Counted from the first letter of the stretch, positions 22,295 to 54,450 are shown. The stretch is DNA of 64,000 nt from Leptospira weilii serovar Ranarum str. ICFT (GCF_000332415.1 NZ_AOHC02000038.1:62001-126000); one strand, 5' to 3'. Numbers and translations: made by a program. The notes: generated from the sequence alone by a model not told the origin.

Positions 22295-23257
22295 ATGATT
22301 TCAAGAATTCATAAAATCCCTTGTTTCCTTTTAATCTTTCCGGTATTTTTATTGGCCGATCCGGTACTCGACAGCGAGTTTTTAAGGTCCGTTCAGGAAG
22401 GAGATCCTAAAAAAACACAGCTCTTAATCCAAGCGGGGGCCGCCGTGGACGCGACCGATTCGAGAGGTAAAACGGCTTTGATGCTCGCGGATCATAGGCC
22501 CGAAGTCGCCGAAGTTTTGATTCGTGCGGGAGCAAACGTAAACGCTCAGGACAAGGACGGAAGTTCCGTATTGCTGGAAAGTTTATCCGGACTTTTGGAT
22601 GTAAAGGTTTTGGACATAGACGACCTCGCCGTTCCGAAACGGTTGATCGAATCCGGAGCCAAGTTGGAATATCCTTCCAAGATCAACGAAACCAAAACGG
22701 TTTCCGTTTCCATATTAAACGTGGCGATCCGTCACGGGAATCTTGTACTTGTACAGTTTCTCGTCGAGAATCACGCCGACGTGAACTTTGATAAGGGAAG
22801 TCCGGAAGAATTTCCACTCTTCCTCGCATGTGGAGCCGGTTCTTCTCCCGCAAATTTTTCCATTTTGGAATTTCTTCTAAAGAACGGCACAAAACCGGAT
22901 TACACCAGCCGTTTGCAGGATAAGAATCAAGATGGAAAACAGATTCAAACCGGAGTAGACAACGCGTTCCATTTTCTTTCGGAAGAATCCGATATCGATC
23001 CGCGAATCCCCGAACTTCTCGTAAAAGCCGGAACGAACGTAAATCATAGAAACGCGGAAGGGATCACACCTCTTTTGCAGGCAATCCTCAAAAAGAGAGT
23101 CTCCTTAGCGGAAAAATTATTGGAATTGGGCGCGGACCCGAACGTCGCGGACATACAAGGAAGAACTCCATTAGAAGAAGTAAGAAAACAAAAATTGACC
23201 GACTTGGAAGTTTTGATCCTGAAAAAAAGCGGAACCAACGAAAAAATTCAACAGTAG
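22295..23257 (+). CDS. Ankyrin-repeat protein, exported
   Basis: A 320-residue protein with a cleavable signal (MISRIHKIPCFLLIFPVFLLA) and six or so ankyrin repeats. Clear units are DPKKTQLLIQAGAAVDATDS, RGKTALMLADHRPEVAEVLI with RAGANVNAQDKDG, RHGNLVLVQFLVENHADVNF, and PELLVKAGTNVNHRNAEGIT with RVSLAEKLLELGADPNVADI toward the end. Ankyrin proteins bind other proteins; here it would act in the periplasm or at the surface. It appears monocistronic, 150 bp from the divergent amidase. The partner is unknown. Confidence 0.9.
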   Translation: MISRIHKIPCFLLIFPVFLLADPVLDSEFLRSVQEGDPKKTQLLIQAGAAVDATDSRGKTALMLADHRPEVAEVLIRAGANVNAQDKDGSSVLLESLSGLLDVKVLDIDDLAVPKRLIESGAKLEYPSKINETKTVSVSILNVAIRHGNLVLVQFLVENHADVNFDKGSPEEFPLFLACGAGSSPANFSILEFLLKNGTKPDYTSRLQDKNQDGKQIQTGVDNAFHFLSEESDIDPRIPELLVKAGTNVNHRNAEGITPLLQAILKKRVSLAEKLLELGADPNVADIQGRTPLEEVRKQKLTDLEVLILKKSGTNEKIQQ

Positions 23258-23578
23258 CTCTAAGAGAACTTCTATAAAATCCTAATATAAAGATCTTAAG
23301 GATCGGATTGTTCGTAAAATTACTGTTAGGTGGTCGTCATCGAATTAAAGATTCATTTTATAAGGTTTCCCTAAAACGTATCTTAAAATTAAAACCCGCC
23401 TAAACCTATAAACGCCGGAACTCCTATGTTTTTAAACGAACGGTAAAACTCGCCTCTCTTTCTTGCCGTTATGAATAAAATCGGAGAAATTGTAATGTAT
23501 GTAAACGCCGGAACTCCTAACTCCTAACCCCTAGCGACTTGAAACGTGGGACAAGTTCTTAATTTTTTGATAAAAACG
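23258..23578. other. Intergenic region with short GCCGGAACTCCTA repeats
   Basis: No gene is supported. AAACGCCGGAACTCCTA occurs at 23420-23436 and again at 23503-23519, followed by a CTCCTAACTCCTAACCCCTA run, a relative of the TTAGG minisatellite at 28.9 kb read in reverse. The region ends at AACGTTAGGCC, which contains the stop of the following toxin gene and resembles a cassette end. Confidence 0.5.
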
Positions 23579-24019
23579 TTAGGCCAAGGGTTTTATTACC
23601 TTCAATCCGGCCGTTTTCGCTAGCGCGATCTGTTTTATGTCTAAAGAATAAAATTCTTCGGTTTTTAAAAAAATCGCCTGAGCTATATGCAAAATATCTA
23701 AAGAACGAGCGCCTAACTTGAAAGTAAATTTCCCGGAAAGATCCTTTGCGATTTGAAAAGATTCGGATCCGGAGACGTTTTTGAGTTCCAAAATTCCGTT
23801 TGTAAGATCGGACTCAAAATCCGTTCTTAATAGTTTGATTTCTTGAATTTGAATTTCTTTACGAAACAGTTTTAAGTTAAAAGCGTTTTCCAATTCTAAT
23901 ACGTGCAAATTCGTGATCGAAATCGGTTTCCCGCGTTTTTCAAAGAATGTGGAGACTTTTTTGGAATCGGTTTCGGGATAATAAAGTTTTACCAAAACGC
24001 TCGTGTCCACGTACGTCAC
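23579..24019 (-). CDS. VapC-like PIN-domain toxin
   Basis: A 146-residue PIN RNase: MTYVDTSVLVKLYYPETDSKKV carries the first Asp and the DTSVLVKLYY signature. Glu occurs in ITNLHVLELENAFN, then the third acidic residue in LGARSLDILHIAQAI, and YSLDIKQIALAKTAGLKVI closes the fold. It overlaps the antitoxin by 4 bp. The stop codon is the TTA of ACGTTAGGCC on the plus strand, so the gene ends in a cassette-end-like core like those in the island 9 kb away. Confidence 0.92.
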   Translation of the reverse strand: MTYVDTSVLVKLYYPETDSKKVSTFFEKRGKPISITNLHVLELENAFNLKLFRKEIQIQEIKLLRTDFESDLTNGILELKNVSGSESFQIAKDLSGKFTFKLGARSLDILHIAQAIFLKTEEFYSLDIKQIALAKTAGLKVIKPLA

Positions 24020-24267
24020 GAAATTCCACTCTCTCGATCGGACCGAATCAAATCACTGATGGATTTTCCCTTTGCGGAGCCGATCCTAGTTTTCGCACGT
24101 TTATAAAATTCGGGTAAGGAAACTTTTTGTTTTGAAAGAAGACCAAACGAAGTTATTTTTGCGACTACTTTTTTTCTTCGCAGAACATATACCTCTTCCC
24201 CGTCTTCAATCCATTCCAATATTTTCGAAAAGTTATGCTGGATATCTCTGATATTGGCTTCTTTCAT
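24016..24267 (-). CDS. Phd/YefM-type antitoxin
   Basis: An 83-residue antitoxin: MKEANIRDIQHNFSKILEWI, then EDGEEVYVLRRKKVVAKITS, is the Phd/YefM DNA-binding and dimerisation fold, followed by a toxin-binding tail (LPEFYKRAKTRIGSAKGKSI). This pairing with a PIN toxin is common. It is first in the operon and should autorepress through the palindrome that fills its promoter spacer. Confidence 0.9.
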   Translation of the reverse strand: MKEANIRDIQHNFSKILEWIEDGEEVYVLRRKKVVAKITSFGLLSKQKVSLPEFYKRAKTRIGSAKGKSISDLIRSDRESGIS

Positions 24268-24272
24268 ATCTT

Positions 24273-24302
24273 AATTTAGACGCACAAATTGTGCGTCGTC
24301 AA
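24273..24302 (-). promoter_or_regulatory. Promoter whose spacer is a perfect operator palindrome
   Basis: On the minus strand TTGACG (plus 24297-24302) and TAAATT (plus 24273-24278) are 18 bp apart. The perfect 19-bp palindrome GACGCACAAATTGTGCGTC (24279-24297) fills the spacer. Occupancy by the Phd-like antitoxin would exclude RNA polymerase. Confidence 0.8.
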
Positions 24303-24330
24303 GAAAGATTTTAAATTTGATTTTCAACCG

Positions 24331-25050
<720 letters not shown>

Positions 25051-25065
25051 AATCGAATTCGCCTT

Positions 25066-26898
<1,833 letters not shown>

Positions 26899-26970
26899 AA
26901 TGCAACCTTTGGAATCCCACGTCTCAGTTCAAATTTGCAGTTCTAGGAAATAAATCAAGAAAGATACTGT

Positions 26971-27001
<31 letters not shown>

Positions 27002-27019
27002 GGGTGTTTTTTCGATTTG

Positions 27020-27388
27020 ATGATCATCCGAAGCGAGATACGAGAGAAACATATCGTTCTTAGCGTTCTTGAGGATATTCTCATGGATAATTCGAGGGAC
27101 TTTCATTCCGAATTCGAAGAATCCGTGAAAACGGGAAGCCCGGAAATAGTCAGTTTTTTTCTAGGAAAAGTCAAATTCATCGACTCCTCCGGAATCGGTA
27201 TTATCATCAAAGTAAGAAATCAAATCCGCGAAAAAAACGGAACCGTGAATATTTTCGGCCTTAATAAATCTCTAAATTCCGTGTTTCGGTTATCGGGACT
27301 GGACAAAATCGTGAACCTTTATAGCAGCGAGGAGTTTCTAAACAAGTATCCGATTTTTCAAGAGTTTGTGGATAAAAATTCCAAATGA
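27020..27388 (+). CDS. STAS-domain anti-sigma-factor antagonist-like protein
   Basis: A 122-residue STAS domain: VLSVLEDILMDNSRDFHSEF, then IVSFFLGKVKFIDSSGIGII with the DSSGIG motif, whose Ser is the phosphorylation site in SpoIIAA/RsbV proteins, and NGTVNIFGLNKSLNSVFRLSGLD. It therefore can be switched by a serine kinase and phosphatase (partner switching). ATG 27020 is preferred over TTG 26984. Its stop overlaps the next lipoprotein gene by 4 bp. The partner kinase is not in this window. Confidence 0.9.
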   Translation: MIIRSEIREKHIVLSVLEDILMDNSRDFHSEFEESVKTGSPEIVSFFLGKVKFIDSSGIGIIIKVRNQIREKNGTVNIFGLNKSLNSVFRLSGLDKIVNLYSSEEFLNKYPIFQEFVDKNSK

Positions 27389-28125
27389 AACATACATTCA
27401 AATTCCCCTTTTTATTTTTTATCTTTTGGTTCGTTCAGTGTTCTTGGGTTCAGGAAAGAAATATTTTCTTTTGGCCCACCAATTCGAACCTGATCTACAA
27501 TTCCGAAGAAGTGGCTTATTTTCAGATCCATCCTTCCAAGGTCGATCTGTTCGAGGAGCTGATTACACCGGGTCCGTTCGCTCATCCTTCTCAACTCACT
27601 TCCGAGCAGTGGAAGGATCTTTTAGGAAATCTGAAATATATCAAAAAATCATCTCTCGGTTTTTTTACCGATCACGTTTTTTCCGACGGAGAATTGGAAA
27701 TCATCGCGAGAGATCTTCCCCTCGTCATCAAGTCTCTTCCCGAAAATAAGATTTTAGTTTTGATTTCAAAATACGACGATATTCAATCGGTCGTTTCTCT
27801 GGAAGAATCGACTAGCGCTCTTATCTGGGGCGAAAAAGATAAAATCAACGTCGTTTTCGGAAAAATCAAAAGGGAAATCGTAGAGAAAAAGGTCGGACTG
27901 GAATTTTCTCTTTGGACGGATATCAAAGCGATCACCCTCGCCCACGTTTCAGACGGGACCGAAATTAGCGATAACGGGACCGTTCAATTTCAATCGGTTC
28001 GAAACATTCCGAATCGAAAATGGGTGATTTTCAATCCGGAACAATTGGATCAGTATAAATTTAAACCTAGAAAACGAAACGAGATCCGCAAACTAACCGA
28101 CGAAAACGATCGCCCCGGCGGTTGA
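27385..28125 (+). CDS. Lipoprotein of unknown function
   Basis: A 246-residue protein with a lipoprotein signal (MKHTFKFPFLFFIFWFVQC, lipid-carrying Cys at 19). The mature part is mixed alpha/beta with segments such as NSNLIYNSEEVAYFQIHPSK, LVLISKYDDIQS-like strands and a basic C-terminal tail (KPRKRNEIRKLTDENDRPGG). I do not recognise a family. Translation is coupled to the STAS gene through the ATGA overlap, which suggests one regulatory unit. Confidence 0.85.
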   Translation: MKHTFKFPFLFFIFWFVQCSWVQERNIFFWPTNSNLIYNSEEVAYFQIHPSKVDLFEELITPGPFAHPSQLTSEQWKDLLGNLKYIKKSSLGFFTDHVFSDGELEIIARDLPLVIKSLPENKILVLISKYDDIQSVVSLEESTSALIWGEKDKINVVFGKIKREIVEKKVGLEFSLWTDIKAITLAHVSDGTEISDNGTVQFQSVRNIPNRKWVIFNPEQLDQYKFKPRKRNEIRKLTDENDRPGG

Positions 28126-28277
28126 TCTTAACGATCTTATTTTTACTTGAACGGTTTTCATAAAGTTCGGTTTCTATAGAAAGAAAATAAGGTTCTTCCA
28201 ATTCGAGCGCGGACGGAAGTCTTACGTTTTAAACAAAGGCGAAACGGTTTTTTTGAATTGTATAAAACGAAATTGTA

Positions 28278-28838
28278 ATGTGTTATTATATCACTTCCGT
28301 AGTCCCAAATTCTACGAATATCAAAATCTTACAAACCGTACTTCAAAACCATCGATTGGATATCGGTAAAATCAACAATCCTTATATTCAAAAACGATTA
28401 TCCGATCGGTATTTTTACTTTAAACCTACTACCTGCATCTGCGATTGCGAAACCGCGTTAGGAAAGTTAAATCGGCCTAAGAAAAACATTCATCCTTCCA
28501 CGAACGCCGAAATCGGTAAATTGCAGAAACGAGGTTGGAGTAAGACTAAAATCAACAGATGGATAAAGGAAAAAGATTCGTATCAATCTAAAATTGATAC
28601 AAAAGTGGAATATATAAAAAATCTAAACTTGACGGAAGAAAGATTTTGGTACAATTTAATTTCCGAAGTATTCACTTCCAATTCTTCGAAAGAGTTCGGT
28701 CTGTTATTACACTGGTATGATAACGTTATGGAAAGTAATTTCGAATTCAAGAATATTCTAAAAGTCAAACTGCAAAGTACAACCGAAGTTTTCTTTTCGG
28801 AAATGCAGGAAGATATTCTTTATTTATTTTCAAAATAG
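28278..28838 (+). CDS. Protein of unknown function (186 aa)
   Basis: Begins MCYYITSVVPNSTNIKILQT and carries a Cys-rich motif CICDCETALGKLN near residues 53-65, followed by a basic helical stretch with TKINRWIKEKDSYQSK. The Cys-x-Cys-Asp-Cys arrangement could bind metal, but this is inference. Coding potential is supported by a complete AT-rich frame distinct from neighbours and by codon use. No recognised family, no signal peptide, no neighbours in the same operon (150 bp from the previous gene, followed by a minisatellite). Confidence 0.6.
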   Translation: MCYYITSVVPNSTNIKILQTVLQNHRLDIGKINNPYIQKRLSDRYFYFKPTTCICDCETALGKLNRPKKNIHPSTNAEIGKLQKRGWSKTKINRWIKEKDSYQSKIDTKVEYIKNLNLTEERFWYNLISEVFTSNSSKEFGLLLHWYDNVMESNFEFKNILKVKLQSTTEVFFSEMQEDILYLFSK

Positions 28839-28859
28839 TCGATGAATTTCGTCGCACAA

Positions 28860-29145
28860 GAGGGTTAGGGTTTAGATGTTAGGGGTTAGGTATTAGGAGT
28901 TTTTCCGAATATGCAGGTTATAGTGGCTAGGGATTAGTGGCTAGGGGCTAGGGATTAGGAGTTTTTCTGAATATACAGGTTAGGGATTAGTGGCTAGGAG
29001 TTAGGCATTAGGAGATTTTCTGAATATGCAGGTTATAGGGATTAGAGACTAGGGGCTAGGGATTAGAAGTTTTTCTGAATATACAGGTTAGGGATTAGGG
29101 GCTAGGAGTTAGGCATTAGGAGATTTTCTGAATATGCAGGTTTCC
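28860..29145. repeat. TTAGG-rich minisatellite with 108-bp higher-order repeat
   Basis: The array contains five copies of GAATATRCAGG at 28907, 28969, 29022, 29077 and 29130, spaced 62, 53, 55 and 53 bp. Two alternating unit types (GAATATACAGG and GAATATGCAGG) give a higher-order period of 108 bp. Between them lie runs of GGATTAG, GGCTAGG and GTTAGGCATTAGGAG. The strand bias (G-rich, almost no C) is strong and the array has no open frame. Confidence 0.85.
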
Positions 29146-29334
29146 TTGTGTTTCAACAAAGATTTCCCAACTTCGTTGGGAGCCACTCGCAACGCTCCGC
29201 TGCTCGTTGGCAATCTCGCTCTCTATGGATCGCGAGATTGGGTCCGGGGTTTTAACAAAAAAATTCCCCGGAGAGGGGGTAGCGGAAAACGCGAATGCGT
29301 TTGCAGCGAGGGGGAAACTTCCCCCTCTAAAAAC
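29146..29334. terminator. Intergenic hairpins downstream of ileS
   Basis: A strong stem, GAGGGGG/CCCCCTC (29308-29314 and 29321-29327, loop AAACTT), lies 8 bp beyond the ileS stop. A second stem AAACGC/GCGTTT is at about 29288-29302. CAATCTCGC (29211-29219) pairs with GCGAGATTG (29232-29240), part of a dispersed repeat that recurs near 32866. None has a long T tract, so termination is probable but not certain. Confidence 0.5.
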
Positions 29335-32079
<2,745 letters not shown>

Positions 32080-32086
32080 AGTCGTA

Positions 32087-32716
32087 TCAATAGTCGATTT
32101 TTGTATTCGGAAGAATCGCTTGTAATTTTTCGGCGTCCTCGCCTTTCAATGATGTTTTTTTAATATTCAATTTTTTTAAACGAGCCAGACTCTTTAACTT
32201 CCCATAATTGGAAGGTAATGTTTTGATACCCGTGTTTAGATTCAGATCCAATTCTTCCAATTCGGAAAGAGAAGCGAGAATTTCCACGTCCGTTTCCGTA
32301 AGTGTGATCTTGTTTTGATCCAAATAGAGAGTTTTGATCCGAGGTAAAAACAAAAGCTCGGAAGGAAGAACGGTAAGGTCGTTGTTTCCCGCGAGCAACA
32401 CTTTCAAATTCTTTAATTTAGAAAAAGATGCGGGAAACGTCGTAAGATCGTTTCCGAAAAGATTCAGCTGTTCCAGATTCTTACATTCTCCGACGGATTC
32501 GGGAAGAGAAGTCAAACTATTGAGCCTAAGATCCAACTTTGTCAAATTAGGAAAACTGCATATTCCTTCGGGGATCGAAGACAATTTCTGCATTCCAAGA
32601 TCCAAGAGGAGAACGGAGGAAGGACTTGCCTTGGCTTCTCCTAAAATTTCTTCCGCAGTCTTTTTACAATCGATCCAAAAAATCGAAGCAAAAAAAAGCC
32701 ACCCGATCGCAATCAT
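32087..32716 (-). CDS. Leucine-rich-repeat lipoprotein
   Basis: About 209 residues with a signal [17 protein letters not shown] (lipid Cys at 17) and seven or so LRRs of the bacterial 23-residue type: [80 protein letters not shown] and [23 protein letters not shown] proteins of pathogenic Leptospira are often surface or secreted binding proteins. ATG 32716 is preceded by AGGTAAGG; the longer open frame back to 33025 passes through a dispersed repeat and is not coding. Confidence 0.88.
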   Translation of the reverse strand: MIAIGWLFFASIFWIDCKKTAEEILGEAKASPSSVLLLDLGMQKLSSIPEGICSFPNLTKLDLRLNSLTSLPESVGECKNLEQLNLFGNDLTTFPASFSKLKNLKVLLAGNNDLTVLPSELLFLPRIKTLYLDQNKITLTETDVEILASLSELEELDLNLNTGIKTLPSNYGKLKSLARLKKLNIKKTSLKGEDAEKLQAILPNTKIDY

Positions 32717-32777
32717 AACCTTACCTACAAGTTGAAAGGTTTTTGGAATAAAAAGGATCAAAAACGCGAATTTTTCA

Positions 32778-32839
<62 letters not shown>

Positions 32840-32865
32840 CCTCCGAGTCTTCCCGCCGCCTATTT

Positions 32866-32935
32866 CGCGACTCATAGAGAGCGAAATTGAGTTTCGCCCA
32901 CCACCCAAAATCAAGGGTGGGGCGGACCTTTTCAC
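32866..32935. repeat. Dispersed hairpin repeat upstream of the LRR gene
   Basis: TTTCGCGACTCATAGAGAGC followed by GAAATTG resembles, in reverse, TCGCTCTCTATGGATCGCGAG at 29216-29236. Stems CACCC/GGGTG and GCGAAATT-type arms are present. The region has no plausible gene; its function is unknown. Confidence 0.5.
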
Positions 32936-33041
32936 AGAAGATTGTCGTAATTCCGACGGATCTGTCTTAAGATCCAAGTGTTGGTTATGGATCGCAATAC
33001 GTTTCTTTAATACTGGAAAACTCATTCTTCTGTTCCTTTTT

Positions 33042-36993
<3,952 letters not shown>

Positions 36994-37005
36994 GAGAGAA
37001 CACAC

Positions 37006-37881
<876 letters not shown>

Positions 37882-37935
37882 TCAGGGGCCTACTGTATTT
37901 GTATCTCAAGTTCAAAAGCCAAGAAGGAGAACGGA

Positions 37936-39516
<1,581 letters not shown>

Positions 39517-39535
39517 CCGGAGGCCGGGGTAAAAC

Positions 39536-40969
<1,434 letters not shown>

Positions 40970-41006
40970 GAAATAGTAAATTAGAATATACGAATAGAGA
41001 AAATCC

Positions 41007-41252
<246 letters not shown>

Positions 41253-41261
41253 GGTTTTCCT

Positions 41262-43362
<2,101 letters not shown>

Positions 43363-43464
43363 ATTTAGAGTTTTAGTATATTTCAATAGTATTATATTTT
43401 AAGAAACGCAAAAATAAAATCCTTAAAATAACGTTAATATAGGTTTAAAACGAACACAACCAAT
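43363..43464. other. Convergent intergenic region after lpxB
   Basis: A 102-bp AT-rich gap between the convergent lpxB and SRPBCC genes. No convincing terminator hairpin was found; only short AT palindromes (TATTTCAATAGTATTATA) are visible. Confidence 0.4.
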
Positions 43465-43953
43465 CTAAAAAAATCCCTTTCTCAAGTTGATCCCGTATTC
43501 TAAATACGCTTTGAGACAGCAGCTCATATTCATCCAACCTTGGCAATTCATGTAAGAACCGTCTAACGCAGCCTGGGATTCTTTCCAACCCGATTCGGTG
43601 ATTTTCAAAAGAGTATTGTTCGAGTCCAAGGTTTCAAAAAGTATCTCCGTGCGAGTTTTGTAACCTCCGGTCGCAAGCAGTTCGTTTTCACCCTCGTAAC
43701 TTCCTTCGTGCGCGTCCCATTCCAAAACGATTTTTGAATTCGGGATCACTTCCTTTACGAATACGCGAACTCCTTCGTCATTTTCGGAAGGGAAGTCGGC
43801 GAATTTCCAAATTACCTCGGCTCCCGCCGTCAAAGGACCGCTCGCGCCCCCGGTCGTAAAATAACCGCTCAAATGTTTGGGATCGTAGACGGCTTGGAAA
43901 ACCTCTTCCAACGGTTTTTGAATTTTAGTCCGCACCGTAAATTTTAAATCCAT
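43465..43953 (-). CDS. SRPBCC/AHSA1-like protein
   Basis: A 162-residue START-like domain: MDLKFTVRTKIQKPLEEVFQ, AVYDPKHLSGYFTTGGASGP, KIVLEWDAHEGSYEGENEL and YMNCQGWMNMSCCLKAYLEY close the fold. AHSA1-type proteins bind hydrophobic ligands or modulate chaperones. It is distinct from the ArsR-linked member at 6409. ATG 43953 (GAGG ribosome site) is chosen because the frame to 44037 overlaps the next gene. It probably forms an operon with the small membrane protein upstream. Confidence 0.88.
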   Translation of the reverse strand: MDLKFTVRTKIQKPLEEVFQAVYDPKHLSGYFTTGGASGPLTAGAEVIWKFADFPSENDEGVRVFVKEVIPNSKIVLEWDAHEGSYEGENELLATGGYKTRTEILFETLDSNNTLLKITESGWKESQAALDGSYMNCQGWMNMSCCLKAYLEYGINLRKGFF

Positions 43954-43979
43954 ACCAATTCCTCTTAAAAAATCAAATT

Positions 43980-44381
<402 letters not shown>

Positions 44382-46519
44382 TCCCCGGCCTCCTCCTTAA
44401 ATTTTCTACTGATATAGGTATCGTTCAACTTTCCGTTGGCGCTGATTCTTACTCGGTTGCCTTCCACGGCCCCATAACCTTTTAAATCCGCCGTTTCGTT
44501 TTTCCAAAAGACGTTTCTGTAATAGGACAGGGTCGGTAAAAGGTTGTGTTCGTATCCGAAATCAAAAGGTTCCCTAAGATTTAAAGGAAGAGATCTTTTA
44601 TCCTGAAAACGGGAACGATTAAAACTCACGTTATGCAAAACGTTCAAAGAATTATGGAGCGCTAAAAAGTCGTCCCCGAAAAAACGAATCGTAGTATCCG
44701 AGGTAACCGTTTCTGGAACGATCCAAGATCCGCAGAAACCGTTCGCAGGTTCTTCCCAAGGCATTTCGGTAATCTTAAGTCTCAAATCAAAATACGGATT
44801 GTCCTGGCCGAAGGTAAAGTTTGCAAACGCTTCCACGAATGGATTTTCATCTCGGAATCCTTTCAGATCCAGTCTTGAAAAAAAAGGAACCACCTTTCCG
44901 CTCAGAGCGAATCTTCCCAGATCTTTTTCCTTAAGTCGAAAGGACTTCAATTTCCATTGAACGGTAAACGTAAAATACTCCATTAGATATTTGTAAAATG
45001 GAGTTCTGGTCCAACGAATTTCGGGAACCAATTTTTCCTGCCGGGTTTTGATATCGGTTCGAATCCAATTCTTCCAAGAATGATAAACCGGCAGAAAATC
45101 CTTCACCGAAACTCGATCCAATTCGAGATCCCATTTCCAATCGTTGTATAAGGGATAAAAAAAGGCTCCGTTGGCCCGAGGAGATTTTTTCCAACCGGTT
45201 TTACCGGTAATCCGGGTTGTAATCGATTCTTGAAACAGACTTCCTTTTGCGTCGAACTCCAAAAGATTTCCCGGAAGAACCTTAAAATCCGCCTCTTCCA
45301 GTCGGAGATCTAAAAAAGGATCCTTCCAATGAAAACCCAGAAGATTCAGGGAAACGTTACTTTTGATCCAATCCCCGTAATTTCCGGATTCTTCCCATTT
45401 TCCTTTCAGGTTCAACCGACCTTCGAGAGTTTCCAGATCCCCCGGCAATTGAAAAATAGATTTTAATTCTTGAATATTCTTCCAATCCGCAAAAATTTCC
45501 CAGGTTGCGAGTTTTTTCGGATTCAGGCCGTACGTTAGACGAAACAGATTGCCCTCTTTTGTAAAGATATGAATCTGTTTTTCTCCGGTTTCGTCTAACG
45601 TCAAATCCATCTCGTGAACAAGATCCGCGTCTTTCAGATCCGGAATTTTCAGACCCAAGGGCAGGTCTTGAAGGATTTTTCCGGACACGTTCGTGAATTG
45701 ATTTTTTCCTTTTACGAAAACTTTTTTTCCGTTCAAAACGATTTCGTATTCTCCGGAAATCTTTCCGGAAGAAGGAGCGATTTTTCCGAACAAGGAATAG
45801 ATCCCGCGAACCTTCTCCGCTTTTACATTCTGAAAACGGAAACTACTTTTAGATTCGTTCGAATCGAACTTGGTTTCGAAAGTTCCCTGGATAAATCTGG
45901 AATACGGAAAAGGAAATAAGGAATCTCCGACCGCGACGATAACACCTTCGGGCCGTTTGGTGATGATAATGTCGATTCCTTTCAACGCGCTCAGAATCTC
46001 TTCCCCGCCTTGCGAAACCGTAACCGTAGTATTCATCAAACGGATTTCGGGAATATTGATCTTTTGAATATAACCGATGAGTTCTCCCGCAATTTGATCC
46101 TGCAGATCGATATTGATCGAAGAATCTTTTACGACGATCCCACGAACGAAAGGTTGTCCCTTCCACAAACCTCCGAGGCGAAACTGGATCTTATTGGTTC
46201 GAAAAAGAATATGATTGAGCGCGAAATCCTCGTCGGAAGAAATCCGAAAGTCTTCGAACACGACCGAGTTCGGAAAATCGTAATCCACAACTCCCAGAGT
46301 TACGGCGCGACCGAGTTCTTTGTTGATAAAATTTCTGGAAAGTTCCTTTAAACCTCGAAGGTCCAAAAGACGGGTTCGTACGTAATAACCGACGGATTCC
46401 ACAACGATCGCGTGAATCGAAACCGCCGAAAGAAAAAGAATCAGTATGATTTTGGTTCTTCGATTTTCTTTTAAAAAAACGAAAAAGGACCCGAAAAAAC
46501 GAACGAGATCGCCGGAAGC

Positions 46520-46549
46520 AAAAACGCCGAGCTTTTGTCTGACTCGGCG
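46520..46549 (-). terminator. Rho-independent terminator-like hairpin
   Basis: On the minus strand, CGCCGAG (plus 46543-46549), an 11-base loop and CTCGGCG (plus 46525-46531) are followed by TTTTT (plus 46520-46524). It is a good terminator for the TPR gene, whose stop is 30 bp upstream. It falls inside the AsmA-like open frame, so it could instead attenuate that gene. Confidence 0.7.
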
Positions 46550-46578
46550 CCATCGATCGAATGTTCGATTGTGGGAAG

Positions 46579-47232
<654 letters not shown>

Positions 47233-47235
47233 TGT

Positions 47236-49260
<2,025 letters not shown>

Positions 49261-49593
49261 AAGTCACGTGACATAATCGGAGCGGGAAAGATTCTGTCAA
49301 TCCTGTACACCCGGAATCAACCCGTAAGTTATCGTTTCGCGATCGTCCGAAATCTCAGTGGGAGTTCCCACATTTTGCAGAACTTGCAAGTTAGGTGATA
49401 CGTTTTAGAACGTCTGAGCTTTCGGTTCAGTGAATACGTTTTAGGATGTCGAGGTGATAGGATTCTCTCTTGGAGAAAAAAACCTATTTTGAAACCATGG
49501 AGATGAGAATGAAACCCTTTCCTACCATCGGAAATTTTGTCGGAATTCCGACCAAAACGAACGACCCGCTCCTTTCATTCAAAGGAAGATACA
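49261..49593. other. Intergenic region with a dispersed repeat and small tandem repeat
   Basis: No gene is supported. GTGGGAGTTCCCACATTTTG (49358-49377) is a second copy of the 4055 repeat. ATACGTTTTAGAACGTCTGAG-type and ATACGTTTTAGGATGTCGAGG-type units follow at about 49399 and 49432 (33-bp period). CAAGTTAGGTGA at 49387-49398 matches the cassette end at 6983-6994. Confidence 0.45.
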
Positions 49594-50172
<579 letters not shown>

Positions 50173-50173
50173 A

Positions 50174-51430
<1,257 letters not shown>

Positions 51431-51494
51431 CGCGAGTTTAGAGACAAACTATATATTTTAATATTCTTATTTTCGAATATAAAAGAAGGAACCA

Positions 51495-54137
<2,643 letters not shown>

Positions 54138-54450
54138 GTGGATGCTTATGAATGTGGGTTTAGAGGCCGGTGATTAAACGGCATTATACCACAATCTCGA
54201 ATGAGAAAAATTCATCCCGAACCGATTACGATTCCATTCTGTTTTGTTAGGATTCCGTTACGATAAACGACATTCGACGTAGTTTAAAATTGGGATTTAG
54301 AAAATTATGATATACGAAATAATTTTATAAAGAGCAAATCAAAATTCTCGGAGAGTTGCGCCGATCCTTGGAATGATCACCGAACACGAACCGAGACAGT
54401 TTACTCCGAGAAAATTTCCTCGAAGTAAACTTTTTTAACTTTGTCTCTCG
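54138..54450. other. Intergenic region between convergent M1 peptidase and FG-GAP lipoprotein
   Basis: No gene was found. CTCGGAG at about 54348 and CTCCGAG near 54402 can pair over a 50-base loop, too far apart for a standard terminator. Nothing else convincing. Confidence 0.4.

Noticed and set aside
28278..28838. SOS-response peptidase (SRAP) for the protein starting MCYYIT
   Set aside because: SRAP proteins begin MCGR with catalytic Cys2 in a different context; the rest of the sequence does not match.
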